In this document: positions 13,101-26,424 of the stretch, piece after piece | How positions within the stretch are numbered: position 1 is the stretch's first letter | Layout of the letters: every line of letters begins with the position of its first letter | Source of the DNA: Dipetalonema caudispina | Lineage: Eukaryota; Nematoda; Chromadorea; Rhabditida; Onchocercidae | NCBI GenBank assembly: GCA_013365325.1 | Contig: JABVXV010000077.1 | Location: 124,001 to 188,000, forward strand | Reading direction: 5' to 3' | DNA length: 64,000 nt | The notes under the pieces: model-generated | Seen by the model: only the letters and a program-made list of their open reading frames with translations | Database searches by the model: none | What the model was told of the DNA's origin: nothing | Program-made: the position numbers and the translations under genes

Positions 13101-16100
13101 TTTTCGATACCGTTGATTCATTTACTGCAGGTGCTTGTTTCATATTTGCATTCATGAGTTGGTCAATATATTGGGGAAAACGATTGACAATTCCCGTAAA
13201 TTTCAGGATTTTTCATTATGAGTAAGAGTTTCAGATAACTGAGGGATGATTATTGTCTTAGTAGCTTAGCTTCATAATTTTGTTGTTGTTGTATTTTCAG
13301 GATAAAATGTGAGCAAGATGGTATCCAAGTAATATTGGTTATCTTCCTGTTCACCTATGTAATATTGATTGCTCGAAATGTCAAGGATCGGATCTTTATA
13401 TAATTTCGTTTGGAAGTTCTAAAACTAAACACAAAGTACCATTGGCAGTAAATCTGCGGGATGCAACTTCTTTTAAAATTGATCAAGAATTAGTGGCATG
13501 GTATCTGTTTGTATCCCGCTGATATATTCTCCAGCCAGATTTCCTCAACTTGTCATGCGGAGATATCCTGTCACCTTCCAACAAACACAATCTTCTATGG
13601 TGTACGATGAAACTAACTTCCTATGAACGAAGTCACAAAAGAGGCAAACGTGAAGAATGAACAAACTGTTCCGTTTACACTTCTATCAAGTTTAAGCTTC
13701 CGGTGTTGATGACTTAATTTACAAATCTCCAAAACCATACAACAGCGGAATACAATCATTGGATGTTACATAGATTCCTGACCACTATCTTGTTAACCTG
13801 AACGGGAAAGTCTTCTCATTAATACCTGATACACAGCTAACTGTAATGTAAATGAGAAGCAGTTGGATGAGTGAAAAGAAGTTGGCCAAAGCATCGTATA
13901 ATGATCATTCGAGGCTTCTTTCATCATTCCATCCGTTTGTTGGTCCCTTTTCCTTGCTGTGTTTATTTATTTATTTATTGAGTGATAGTGAATTGCGCTA
14001 GTTAGTTAAGCTGCATACATCGAGCACGATCGGTTGTCTCACCTCAGCTACCATTCGTGCTTTTCCATCTTTCTTTGGTCCACACACCAACATACACAGT
14101 TGCTTATCTTCAGTACCCTATCTCATCTGCGTAGTGGGGTTTACTACAACATTGTTGTAAATACTAACGTGGACAACTGAATAATAATTGAAGTGAATGC
14201 CGAAGAAAAGAGCGTGAAGTAGCCTCATGTCGCATGTTCGTATGCACTTCTATCATCTGATGCTTGTTTTTATGCTAATGAAGTTGTAATTTCTGCAAGA
14301 CGTAGGACAACACCTGTAATACTGTAATACTTTGAGGTAGGGAAGCTGTGTCACTTCGTTCTTACTTTCTCTCCTAATTCTTCCTATCATTCTAAATCAC
14401 TTTAAGCTGATCAAAACCGAAATGAGAAATGATAACTTGCTTTTTTCTGCAGACTTTTTGGTCCTGATAATAATGATAATAATAGTACCACCATTATTAA
14501 ATTTATAACTAAGGCATAGCATGTGTGTTATTCACTGATTGATCAGCAGTACTGATTAGTAGTGCCGTAATTAGTAATTAATAGTAGGATTATGATTATA
14601 TAAGTATGATAAATAGTAACACCATGATAAGGGGTAACAATGTCATGGCGTTCCAAACGTATGTATATGTATATCGAGGTCATTTACTGACTAACTGATA
14701 GTCGGATGGATATTCCCATGAATGGGCAGAGATTGTGATAATGTTTTGTTTCTTCCTTTGCATCATTTTCCTTCTCTCGGTCTGTCACATCACCTTCAAG
14801 TATTATTTGTTGACTTTATTACTATCTTTCACTTTTTCTTTAATCGACACGTACGTACGTTTGTCATGCAAAATGGTTGATTTTTTTTCGGAACTTTCAT
14901 CAACAAGGTCTTAGCAAGAACATTATCATGGCGTTTGTCTATACTGAACACTTTGGTATACATCTTTTAATGTTGACGTATATATAAACGGATAGCAATA
15001 TATTCCATTTTCTGCAGATATCCGTTTATCAGATTAGTGGGAATATTCTGTTTATTTTAATTCCTTCAAGTTATATATAGTGATTGAAATCTACCCACCT
15101 AGTTTCACTTTTCGATTGAGTAATCTACGATGTTTTTATATTCACATTTCATTCTATTACCTTTCTTTTTAGTACATACACTATTTCACATTTCCCAAAC
15201 TTTACTAGAATCGGGCGTCAAATCACAGTTTAGATTACAACTTTTATTTCCTTCATTCTCATCACTAATCTATCTATAACTGTTCCAATGATAGTTTACT
15301 ACTGAGATATTACTAGTAGTTTACAAACTTGTCTATCAAACTTTGTTCTCTAATTACTGAACTGCGGGAAAATCGACGAAAAGACGGAGCATCATAATCA
15401 CGCACGTTACACTTCTTCAAGGGAGATAAAAGGAGCAACAGTTTAACTTCTTTACATTTGGATTTTCATCCTGTTAATTGTAGAAAGAACTCTAAGGTAC
15501 CACCATGTCAATCTTATAATTTTCTTTCAATTTCCCTTTTCTAATCGAATGGCAGTAGATAATTCATTCTTAGACTACACAATCTATCGCTCAACATTTC
15601 CTTCATATGAACAAATTTTATCAAAATTTCAGTTTTAAGTTGTACACAGCAGAGTATTACACAATGATAGGCAACTCATTCCATACATTAAATCGATCAA
15701 TACAGGGAGAACTTCGAAATGTGAAGATCAAGCATAGTAAGATCGAGATATTTATATTTACTACTATTATGTCATAGCGATAGAAAGGAAGGATAGAAGA
15801 GGGGAATGTAGTGGAGGGGAGATAGGAAGACTGGATTTACAGGAAGGGGAAGAGAAGGGATCAGAAGATGTGTTTATCCAAATAACCCGATGATGACCTC
15901 TTCTTTTTGTGTATGCATGAATGTATTAATGGAAAACTAGGGAATAAGGATAGAGTTGAGGTTGCAATAAAGGTTAAAGTATTAAATGGCAGTGAAGGGG
16001 AGAGGAATTTATTTGTATGAAGGGATTTTATAAGGAAAAAGAAAAAAGAAAGGAAGAAAAGATGCTTTAAATAGTTGATATCTATTTGTGCTGTAGTAGT

Positions 16101-17211
16101 AGTAGTAGTATACTTCGTTCTCAGCACCCGATTATCATCGTCATCATCAATCTATAAAGCAACCTCTCTCATATATTCATTCTTTCACACTTCATTCTCA
16201 AATTTTGCACCCTTTTGTATTGTAACTGTCGTTACCCATCTGTATATGCAAATTTGGTGACAATCTTAAGTCTGGGAAATTACTTGGAGAATAGAAGGAA
16301 AGGGAATGATAAGCGAATAATTCCCACCATATCATTCCAAATGTTCGATCATGGCAGGTTATATTAGAATGGGATCACTCATACCCAATTATATAGATAT
16401 CAGTTCGTTCATTTTCACTCTTTCTCTTATTACTTACTGTTAGCCTATTATCATAATGATTATTGATTTATTCCAGTAAATTTTATCCCGCCATAGAAAT
16501 ATGCGGTATGTTTCGGCAGTTAATATTAATCGCGGTGAGAGAATATCTGAAACAGAATTCTACAATAAACTAAAAGGAAAGGAGGAAGAGATATCGAAAC
16601 AACTGGGGGGAGTAAGTTGGGATTTTCCTCAGTGAGAGATTCAGTACGGTCTTTGAAATTATTGGTTTGTGGAAGTGCGGGAATGGATGAACAATGAATG
16701 TGATATATATGGCGGTATTATTGCCCAGGAGATTATATGAATGCTGCTACTTTCTCTTTTTTCTCATCAAATTTTCAGAGGACAATCAAAGACTGCGCAT
16801 AATTCATACCTTCTCGACATCAGAAATCTGTCCTCCTTTCAACTTGAATCCTTCTCTTTCATTTTATACTTCCATAGTTTCCCCCTTTAAACCAAAAAGC
16901 TTACCTTCCAATTTTCCTTTTCAAATCATTATTAAATACACTATTTGCTTAATCCACGTACTAAATAGGAAAACTTTTGACATCCAAAAGCGTTGATTAA
17001 AAATCAAACTTCCATCTGTTTTGGGATTGATTATACGTATCCTGAAACTTATAAATTTTACATTTGATAATGTCCATAAAGGTAAATGAAAGATGTGATT
17101 GAATGAATGAGATATATTGTTACCGGCAGTTAAGTATGGATGGGATGGGACACATACACACTGCCTTCTTAGTACGCAAACTTTTCGGTAATTTATGTGG
17201 GTAGATAAATG

Positions 17212-17556
17212 CTTGCTTGCTTACTTGCATGCATGCACATACACATACATACACAGACACACATACACAGACAAACACGTGATGACGCGTCAACCTTTTT
17301 GCCAGTAGCGTTTCGCATATCGATTTTTGTTCCATATCAGCGGTGTGTGCTTGCGGTGCGTTCATAAATTATCGATGAAACTCGAACTCTATCTATGTAT
17401 GTGTGTGTGTGTCTGTCTGTCTGTCTGTGTGTTGGTTATATACGCACCTGTCTGTCTACATATCTGTGTGTATGTCTATGTATGTATGTATGTATGTGTA
17501 TGCATGTATGTATGTATGTATGTATGTGTGTATGTGTGTGTGTGTGTATATGTATG
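17212..17556. repeat. paired CA-rich and TG-rich microsatellite tracts
   Basis: A CA/CATA-rich tract (about 17212-17277) is followed by TG/TCTG repeats (17396-17433) and TATG/TGTA repeats (17458-17556). The first tract is broadly complementary to the later ones, so the locus could fold back on itself. Apparent Cys/Val/Tyr-rich ORFs over it are repeat artefacts. Confidence 0.85.
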
Positions 17557-18339
17557 CACTCATTAAATTTGTTTTATTTTTCAGGACTTTCCATCGGTGT
17601 TTGTGCATTTTGTCCCAGGGCGTATTAAGATTGCTTCATTTTTAGTGACATCATCCGTCCGTCTCGATTATTGATCCGACGGTTGTCGGAACTGTATGAC
17701 ATTTTTGCTTTCCTTGAGACGAAAATTCGTTGCTAATGTTGTAGTAGCAGTTATATTATTTGCTATTATTTCTTTATTGTTGTTAATTGGATCGATCAGC
17801 AGAAATTCCATGTTTAGGGTAATATATCAAATAATTATCATGAATATGGCAATAATGTGGTGTAATGTGTAGTTTTTATTGGAGTGATCTTTTTCTTTTT
17901 AGTAGAATATGTGGTTTAAATCACTCTGATGATAATTTGAACCGTACTGAATTAGTTTCATAATTCTTTCTTCTTTTTCCCCCTCGCTAACCGTTTATTT
18001 ATATCAATATTTTTTTAAAGCAGCTCATGTGTTCTTCTTTTTTCGCTGTTGAAACTACGATTTGTGATGAATTTTAGGATCAATGGCAAGTATGTGTTAT
18101 AATTATAGCACAAGTTGTGGATGCTTTTTTCTAAGTTTCCTCTTATTTTTGATTTGATTTCTATTAAAATCTTCTATATTCCCAAAATTTTTGGGATATT
18201 TCAAATGGCATCTCATAGCATTTAATGAAACTTTTTCTCGGGAATTAGGGAGGAAAAAGTTTTGATACAGCTGGCACTGTGCTATTTAGCGATTAGCCGA
18301 AATAATTGTCGTGACGAAAGTCTTCCATAAATCAATGTT

Positions 18340-18356
18340 TTATTAAACCATTATAG
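18340..18356 (+). promoter_or_regulatory. probable 5' splice-leader or 5'-UTR acceptor of the p66 gene
   Basis: An acceptor-like ACCATTATAG ends at 18356, 40 nt before the ATG at 18397. It could receive a spliced leader or an upstream non-coding exon; the sequence alone cannot tell these apart. Confidence 0.4.
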
Positions 18357-18396
18357 TTGGTGATGCACTAGACGATTCATTAACACATCCGGAATT

Positions 18397-21300
18397 ATGG
18401 CAACGAAATCGGAACATCGATCAACAACGGAAAGTACCTCAAAGGGGGTTAATGGTGCAGTTGATGTGCATACTTTAGAAGCGGAAACGTTCAGCGGTTT
18501 TGAAGAGGTTTGTAATTAATTGCTGTGGAATGTTGACGACGAATTAATTCACAGTTCCTTCAAAAAGAATTTCTTGAGTCGATTTTAACCGGATAATAGT
18601 AGAATTTCACTTCGAGACACTTTCGTGAGAAGAGTTGAGACTCCTGAATTGTATTTGAGGTCAGTAAAAAAGTGCAGCTTAAACCAAGAAGTCAAAGATC
18701 AGAGTAATGTTATATACAATCATTTGCTCATAAACAGCTGTAATAGAAATGCTCAAGTTACTGAAATAAAACAAGGTCTCTTACGCAGTTAGATTTCCAA
18801 ATTTGTGCTAAATGGCGGTAGAAATTCGAAATCTGTATTCTGAAATGGATTTTCAAAAAATTCAAGAACCACCGAACTCTGATTGCTTTTTTTATCGAAA
18901 TAAATTTTTGATCCAAGTTTTGTTCGTGATTGAATTCCTGTGGTAAATTCATTTCGTATTTTCGAGGTTTCCAAAATTTCATCCAAGGTTTGTGATGAAT
19001 ATGGGAAAATTTTTTTATTTGGTCATCCATTGGGCTTGTTTTACTTCCACATTACATTTTTTACCATTTCTTTATCTTGCCAATTATTCGTACTTTGTCA
19101 GTTATTACCGACTGTTTAGTCATGATACATTGCATTGAAATGGTATTTTGACTTTGATTTAATTAACCAAATTTTGTTTTAGTTCCCAACTTTCAATAAA
19201 ATTATTATCGAAATTTTCAGGAAATTTCGAAATGCGTTTATTTATTTTTTAGAATGGAATATGCCACGAGTCAACGTCGTCAAGCATTGATCAAAGTGGG
19301 AACGGAGATACGACGGTTACGAAGACACCAGCGGCTAGCGACGGTGATGTGTCGCCGTCGTCGTTACGTCGCAGTACACGTGCATGTGCGCTGAAAGCTG
19401 CGGAGCGCATCAAGCTAAAGGAAGCACTAACACCGGTAATGGACGGTGTAGCATCGCACAGCGTAAGTATCCTCCGATTATTTGGAGGTGAATGAATAAA
19501 AAGTGGTAAGAAAAAAGATATGATTGGAAACTATCGAAGATGTGTAACCTCATGTTTCTCTGTGGCTATTTACTATACAATTTAGCAAATGGTTATAGGA
19601 GAGATATTTAGAGCGGACTACGCTTATATATTTCTTTAGTTCTACTTCAACTGCTATTCCGCAAAATTTCTGAAATCCAATAACGGTGATACTTTCAAGG
19701 GTGTAGATCTTTAGGAACGTCATGCAATTCCATTGTTCCAAAGTAGCGAGTTAATATTAGCCAGATTAAAAGTTTTTTTCTTTTTTTGGTTTTTACAAAC
19801 TTAATAGTTCATTGTCATTCCTGTCACGAATTTAGTTGCGATCTGTGGAAGTATTCCATTCAAAGACCGGAAAGCTTGTTTAGTTGAATTCATTTGATTG
19901 AGTTAATTGTATGTCCCATGGATAATTTATTTAAATCTTATAAAGTATTGTCAAAATGACTTGAATGAACATCAGGTCGTGGTAAAACAGCATGCCTTAT
20001 GTTGAACGGCATAAAGAGTTTGATTTCATAATGACGATCAAATAGTTCTGCGTCTGCGCTGGTTAAATCGCCAGTGTATATCATCCTACTTCTGTAAACA
20101 TTGTTAGGTCTCATTAAGTTTTTATACTTATTGATAACAGAGCTTTTAATAATTGACTCTCAAATAAATCTCATTAACAATTATGGGAATGTCATGATTA
20201 CAGGGTGAGGGTTACATTTCTGGAGCTGAAAATGACGACGAAGAGCCACTTGTGAAGAAGAAACGTTATGCAGAAGGTCGGACTTTGGACCAAACTGATT
20301 GTAAATTTGGAATTAAAATTGAAAATGATGAAGTGTTATTGATGAGCGATGAATCCGAATTGTCGAGTTTAAATGACACTGAATTCGAACAAGTCAAAAA
20401 GGTTTTTGATCGGGTAAGTAGCTTCTCCAGATGTTACAAACACATCAGTTCTCATATAACTAAAAGGAAAGAAGTTGTTTAGGAAGTTCATTGAATATGA
20501 TATTCCAATTTTTGATTTATCAAAACAAAGGATCGGAAAATTTGGTAAGTTTGAAATTGAAGTGGATCCTTTTTCTCTGCCCTATTTTAATATCATGTTT
20601 AACAGTTATGGGTTAAAAATCGTTTCATTTTCACAAAGCGACGAAAACAATCTTTTTTTTTTTTTTCATTTTTCCCATCCAGTGGTAAAATCAGTGTATG
20701 GTAGACCTCAGTGGATGGATGGATAGATAGGTGGGGTGGAGTTTAATGATTTATGATTGCAGACTCTGCATCGAGAACAAACAGATGAGCAAAAGAAGGA
20801 GCGCGAAATGATGATTAAAACTCTGGAAGCTGAACTAAGGAGAGAGGAAGCAAAACTTTCTATGCTCAGAAAACTACGAATAAGTCAACAGCATTCCGTG
20901 AAACAGGTTCTTTACAGATTATCAGTGAGAAGGCTGTGATATTAATAACAGTTATGGTGTTGATGATAAAGACAACGTAATGGTAATGCTACTGAAGACG
21001 GTATTGGTAACATCATTAGTGATAGATCAAGCCACTATTTAGCCATGTCCTTGAAGTTAATCATACATTGTATAATTTCTACTAAATGATTCTTTTCACA
21101 TGCCATTCATAAGTAGATGCTTGTTTGGAGGCTTTCAATAACTCTCTTGTAATTTAATGATGTCTTGGACAGTGAGCACTCTTTTGAGGTCTCCGTGAGA
21201 TATACGTACAAATTGTAAAAGCTGTTGCACAATTACATAAGCCTTCGTACCCGTATACAAGATATTATTTTAATCAGATGTTTTCAAAGGAAAAAAGTTA

Positions 21301-24300
21301 GTCAAAGTATGCTGTTGATGAGCTGGAAAAAAACATATCCATTCGACTGCAACAAGACGATACATGGAAAGAGAATATATACAGGAGGACAAATTCTGAG
21401 TACAAGGGACTCATCGAAGATGGTTTCGAAAAAAAGATCTAGCATTTGTTATGTTTGAGTTGCATGGAAAACCATCTACTAAATAGAGGGTAGTGTCGAC
21501 GAGTCGCTGATAACATCCATTTTTTTAGATACAAGAAGCAAATATTCGAAAACTGACGGCCAATGTTGCTCAGAATGGTAGTGGCCATGCTTATAAACCA
21601 CCAGTTGCTGCTGTACAAAATCGACCCACATCTAATAGTCATTCAAAAGGTTAACACACAATGTCTATCTTCTAACCAGATCACAACTTACGCTTTCCAG
21701 TTTTACCGTGGTTTTTAATTACTTCCTAAATCGCGCAGTGTAGCCTCTTTGATCATGTCAACTATAAATCTTGATAATGACGTCATTCACATGTCCCACC
21801 AGGAAATAGCTGTGTATTATGTGCATCTAAATCAAATCGATTGTTCGAAGTAGACTTAGGATAAAAAGTTTAAGATTGAAATTATTTTACATGTAGTTGT
21901 AGCAGAATGAAGCTACAAATAACTTTATAAAAATAACTATAGTTTAAATATTAGTGCAGGAAATTCAACAGCTACATGTAGCATGTGCAATTTTCCAAAC
22001 AGATAAGCGATGATTTTTTAGATTAAGTTAACAAAAATGAGGTGTATTTGACGTAAATTTCTGTATTATGATATGCTTTTTGTTAGAATTTACAGCATCA
22101 ACTTCTAATGCATCGTCGCGTGCAGTTGCATCTGCTGCTTCGGCTGCAGCAGCGCTGATGAATTTGAATTTGACACCGCAACAGCAGCAGCTACTACAGA
22201 ATGCAGCTAAAAGTGGATTGCTGAATACAGCTGCGGCTCAAGCGTTACTGCAACAAGCTCAACAACAGGCACAAGCTAATAACGGTAAGCCAGTAATGTG
22301 TAGGTGATTCTCACGCTCTGCTTGTCTTACCCTTTCACATTGTCAATGTTTGCTGTACCACCAATTGCTTGAAATCATTATCGCATAATTAACGTTACAT
22401 CAAAGAATAGCTAGTAATGAGTGAAAAATGTAGTGAACATACTGTATTATGGGGGAAAACCTGCTAATCTTGCGAAGAAATTACCAGTAGGAATTAGTAG
22501 GAGAAGCAGACGAATTGAAAGATTTAATTCTGCACATTTGCTAGTGTATTACATCGGTTGTGCAGTAAAACGTACTCGTATTAGGTAAAGGTTTAATATC
22601 TTGTAACATATCAACGAGTAGTTTTAGGTCGCTTAACTCAACATGCAGCAGCTTTGGCAACTGCTGCACTTCTTTCACAACATCAACAACAACAACAGCA
22701 TCAACAACATCATCATTCCCGAAACAGTACTGCAGCTGCACTAGCCGCTAAGGAAACGGCTGTTCAAAGAGCTGCTGCAGCTAAACTTGCTTTACGGAGA
22801 CAGTTAGAACAACAGTTACTACAAGTCAGTCTGAATGCTAAGCGGTTTTATATTCTTTCATTTTTCGGGGCCGGTAAAAAGTAAATGAGAGAGCATGAGG
22901 AAGACATGTTCAATTTATTTCAGTTCTGTGCTAAAAATTCCATTTTACTGTAATTTCTGCATATAAAACATAAGTAGAAATTCGGTCATCTGCAGAATTT
23001 CACGATTTTCCTTAAATATTTCCATTTCAGAGATTTTGGTGATGTTCCTTCACTTCATCTTTTTTTGTTTAAATTGAATCAGTCGCATATTTCCTCATGC
23101 ATTGTTTAAACCCGCTTAGTTTCAGATTCCGCCACCACGGCCTCCACCTCCGGATATGCATTTTATCCCTAATGGTAACCAACCGGATTTTCTAATGTAT
23201 TTGGGTCTAGATATTGCTGTTCAAAGGTTGCTGAAAGATAAAGTAGCTACCAAGTAAGTTTGCTTTTTGTGAAGAAAAAAAATTCATGGGAACTATTTCT
23301 GTTAGTCGCAGTATTAACAGTTCTGTGATGTGACAGTATGAGATTTTCAAACACTGAACTTATTATCGGGCACGGTGAACCGGTATATGTGTACACATGT
23401 CATCCATCTCAGTGATCATTGACTGGAGTTTGGGACCACTCAAAATTTTATCGATCAACTATTATTATAAAAAAAATTCTTATGAAATATTGATTTCAGA
23501 CGTGTCACAGAGGGGCCTTATCTTTGTGAAGAATGTGGTACCGATTTTACACCGGTTTGGCGTGCTATCGGAGCAGACGATAATTCACTAAATCTATATT
23601 GCGATGCATGCGTAAAAGCAGCTCAAAAGAAGAAGTTGCGTCAGGAGCACACAGCATTGCTGAGGAAAGCTTTCAATAAAGTTATGGAAAAAGAACAAGT
23701 AAGAACGGCAGTACCGTAATGTTTCCTCATTTTTATTTTATTGTTTTTAATGTAGCTGTCGTTGTTAGTGATAAGATTATTGCCTCATCCTTGGGAGATA
23801 TGACTGGCGTGAAAATTGTGGAATAAGATGATTTTTATAAGATTGCGGAAGTGTAGTTAGCTGCTCATTTCATTTTAGGAATTGGAAAAGCAAATAGCAG
23901 AAGGCAAATTCGAAACGGTTGTGCCTTCATCATCAACACCCCGCTCATCAACTCCAGCTACACCACCTCTTAGCGCAGCTGCTGTGAAAGCAGCACCTTC
24001 CTCCTCTGGTGCCTCACTTAGTGCACCAAAAGCTTCTACTTCTTCTGTAAGTATTTTCACGCTTTAAATAGATCTCATTACACTTATTGAGATTCCATTT
24101 ATTGTGAAAGCCTTAGGAAGGAAAATTGTAAAAGAAAAAGACTTTGTTTTATAGGCAAGCCATCAGCAACATCATGCTAAATCAGGTTCATACAAAAGGC
24201 CTGCAGCAACGAACAGTAACACCGCAGCACAGGCTGCTTCGCAGAATGCTGCAGCTGCGGCTGCGGCAGCGGCACTTGCTGCTGCTGCAGGCGCAACCGG

Positions 24301-25238
24301 TACGAGTAATTTCTTACAGCAGCAGATGGCAGCAGCTGTAGCGCTCCGACAGACAAATCCTATGCTTGCGGCCATGATGGCGAATCCTTTGCTCAATGCA
24401 CCGAATATGTTGCAGGTACGAAAAGTCATATTTTCCTTTATTTCCGCTACTTTTCGATCAGAACTAAGAATGTTTGGAATTATGAAGAAGTTAAGATATT
24501 GAGGAAACACTTAGTGAGTCTTGACATGCTCGAATTTGTTTCACGCAGTCCACTTGATTATGAAAGGTTCATCTTTGTGGTCGAATTAGAACAAGACGTG
24601 AATCCGGGAACTAAAATAAATGTTGAATGTATGGCTATTTATGTTATCAATGATAGTGCACTATCAGGAAAAATCGTTATAGAATGCATTGAACATCCGC
24701 ATATGCTTTAAGAAGATATGTAAAAAATTACAAGATTAAAAACAATGTTTTTACAAATTTCTTTGGAGCAATACTTGAATATATCGGCTAGGAAACAGTT
24801 AGTTGATTGCTGAATGTGGGTAAATAGGAAGAAACATACTGCACGAATGTTCTACCAGTTTGAGTAATTTAGGGAGCGTATTCTTTTATTTCACTGATGA
24901 CAAGGTGTTATGTTTCATTTTACTCACGTGAATATCAATCAGTTCTCTTTCAGCTACAATGGAATCCACTAATGCAACAGCGTTTACCCAATTTAGCGAT
25001 GGCAGCACTTGCTCAGGCGGTTCAAAATGCTCAACAAAGCAGTGCATCCGGAAATGTAGCATCGAATGCTGCTGCTGCAGCTAATCCTTTGGCAGCATTA
25101 GCAGCTTCAATGAATCCGGCCGCTGCAGCTGCAATGTTTAGCAGTAGTCCGCAGATGGTCCGACAGTTGCAGCAAGCGCAACAAGCGATGCAAAGGAATT
25201 TCCTGTTAGAATATGCAAAAAGTCAGTCAAAGAAATAA
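18397..25238 (+). CDS. dcp-66: GATAD2/p66 transcriptional repressor, NuRD subunit
   Basis: Complete 12-exon model, 743 residues: 18397-18507, 19253-19462, 20204-20413, 20763-20906, 21529-21649, 22087-22284, 22628-22824, 23126-23253, 23500-23698, 23879-24046, 24155-24415, 24954-25238. All phases agree. Residues 178-225 form the charged CR1 helix (LEAELRREEAKLSMLRKLR), the region that pairs with MBD2/3 in the family. KLALRRQLEQQLLQIPPPRPPPPDMHF (residues 388 on) and the GATA-type zinc finger (C449-x2-C452, C474-x2-C477) form CR2, which in the family contacts CHD4/histones. A basic/acidic segment (EPLVKKKRYAEG) sits near residue 120. Gln/Ala/His-rich stretches fill residues 270-390 and 565-730. 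The finger spacing (21 residues) is longer than the usual 17-18. It acts in the nucleus as a repressor scaffold. The family call is very sure. Confidence 0.95.
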
Positions 25239-25838
25239 TGTCATTATCAAAAAAGGTAAATATTCCGTTCTGTTCTCCATTTGGTGATATGAAGTGATAT
25301 ATATGCATATGATATGGTATGTTATGGCATGGTATAGTAGCGGTGATTTGGTAGGCGCATGTATTCTTTGCACTTGGGAATCATTATGGGTATGTTAATT
25401 ATATTGATACTTTTAGGTGACTTTAAGGCTTAATTTAGTTAAAAAGAGTTACTGATTACTGCTGTTTTAATACCTTTATCCCATCTATCATTCCTTTCGC
25501 TTATTTATCTTCTTGATGGTAAAGGTAACTATTGCATAAAAGTGTCAAGTCATTATCGAAATGATCAAAGATTCGATTCTTGTTAGCGTAACAAATCTTG
25601 CGCAATTAGTTAATATTATGGGTATTCTGATAGGTACCTTTTCAATTGTCGTAATCGTGAAATTACCATCTGAGAGCTCTTCCATTGGTTGTCTCTTTGA
25701 TTTGGATTTTCTTACGTCCATGCCCAATTCCAGAGCAACGATTCAGCTAAATTTGTTTTCCATGGAAATGTTCTAGACGTGGTGAAGTTTGTAGTTTGAC
25801 CGGTAGCTGGTTCAGTTTTTTTCTCCTTTCTTGTGGAA

Positions 25839-25844
25839 AATAAA
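25839..25844 (+). terminator. candidate poly(A) signal for p66 gene
   Basis: AATAAA about 600 bp after the stop codon; this would imply a fairly long 3' UTR. Weak evidence. Confidence 0.3.
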
Positions 25845-26360
25845 CGTTGCATCTTGGTGAAACCTGTGTCTGTCAAATTCTTCGATATAAAACATCAAGA
25901 AAATCTAAGCACGACGGGCTGGGCCGGATTTTGAGCTGGAAGGCAATTATTGTGACCCTCTCAACAGGAATTTTCAAGCGTCATTCAAAATTTTGGACCT
26001 CGGAAAAGGGAAGCTTGGATCACTTATTCGTTGCTGCTGTACACGCTTCTTGATCAATTATTATTGCTAATAGGTATCGTGATATTTGTAAATATAAGTA
26101 TGTAAGGTGTGATCCATGATAATGTTTTTTTTCAAATTGAAATATTTGTGCAACAATTTTTTAAGGTAGATCTCGAAAAGTTTGTGTTTTCCGGACAGAA
26201 TTTAGACTACGCAGTGGACGTATTGATATCAAAAATAAAAGATTGTTTGCAGTATCCAGAAAAAATCTGTGGAGATTGTTATGTGGAAGCATTTAACGGG
26301 AATTTGATTAATTGTTTGTGATTTGTGGGTGAATTATTTGAGTTTTTATATTGATCAGAA

Positions 26361-26424
26361 ATGTCGTTGGCACCTATGAACTATCTGAATGATTCTGTAG
26401 CATTTATTGCTGAATGGATGGACG
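26361..26424 (+). other. orphan first-exon-like block
   Basis: ATG preceded by TTGATCAGAA (acceptor 2 nt before the start, SL-like), then 21 codons reading MSLAPMNYLNDSVAFIAEWM and on, ending in a strong donor (GACG|GTAAGT, phase 1). A short phase-compatible block AGAGAGATGTGCTTTCAG flanked by AG and GT lies near 26701. The 159-codon ORF downstream could be the last exon, but no family was recognised and the chain is unproven. Confidence 0.3.

Larger units (their letters stand above)
10129..18356. other. non-coding intergenic stretch upstream of the p66 gene
   Basis: No recognisable gene. One minus-strand frame is open from about 10810 to 10521 (roughly 95 codons, no family motif, no good splice context). 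Other open frames are short or built on trinucleotide repeats (for example 16087-16108). A poly-T run lies at 11708-11726 and an ACGTACGT palindrome near 14850. The 5' UTR or promoter of the p66 gene probably occupies the right end, including a possible upstream exon after TTTTTCAG at about 17583. Confidence 0.5.

Noticed and set aside
18758..19030. 90-codon minus ORF in p66 intron 1
   Set aside because: No motif and no splice signals; two frames overlap, suggesting chance.
22541..22741. Minus-strand Val/Asp-rich ORF over p66 exon 7
   Set aside because: Antisense shadow of the CAA/CAT repeats encoding the Gln/His tract.
24499..24711. 70-codon plus ORF after p66 exon 11
   Set aside because: Lies wholly in an intron whose splice sites join two in-phase exons; no motif.
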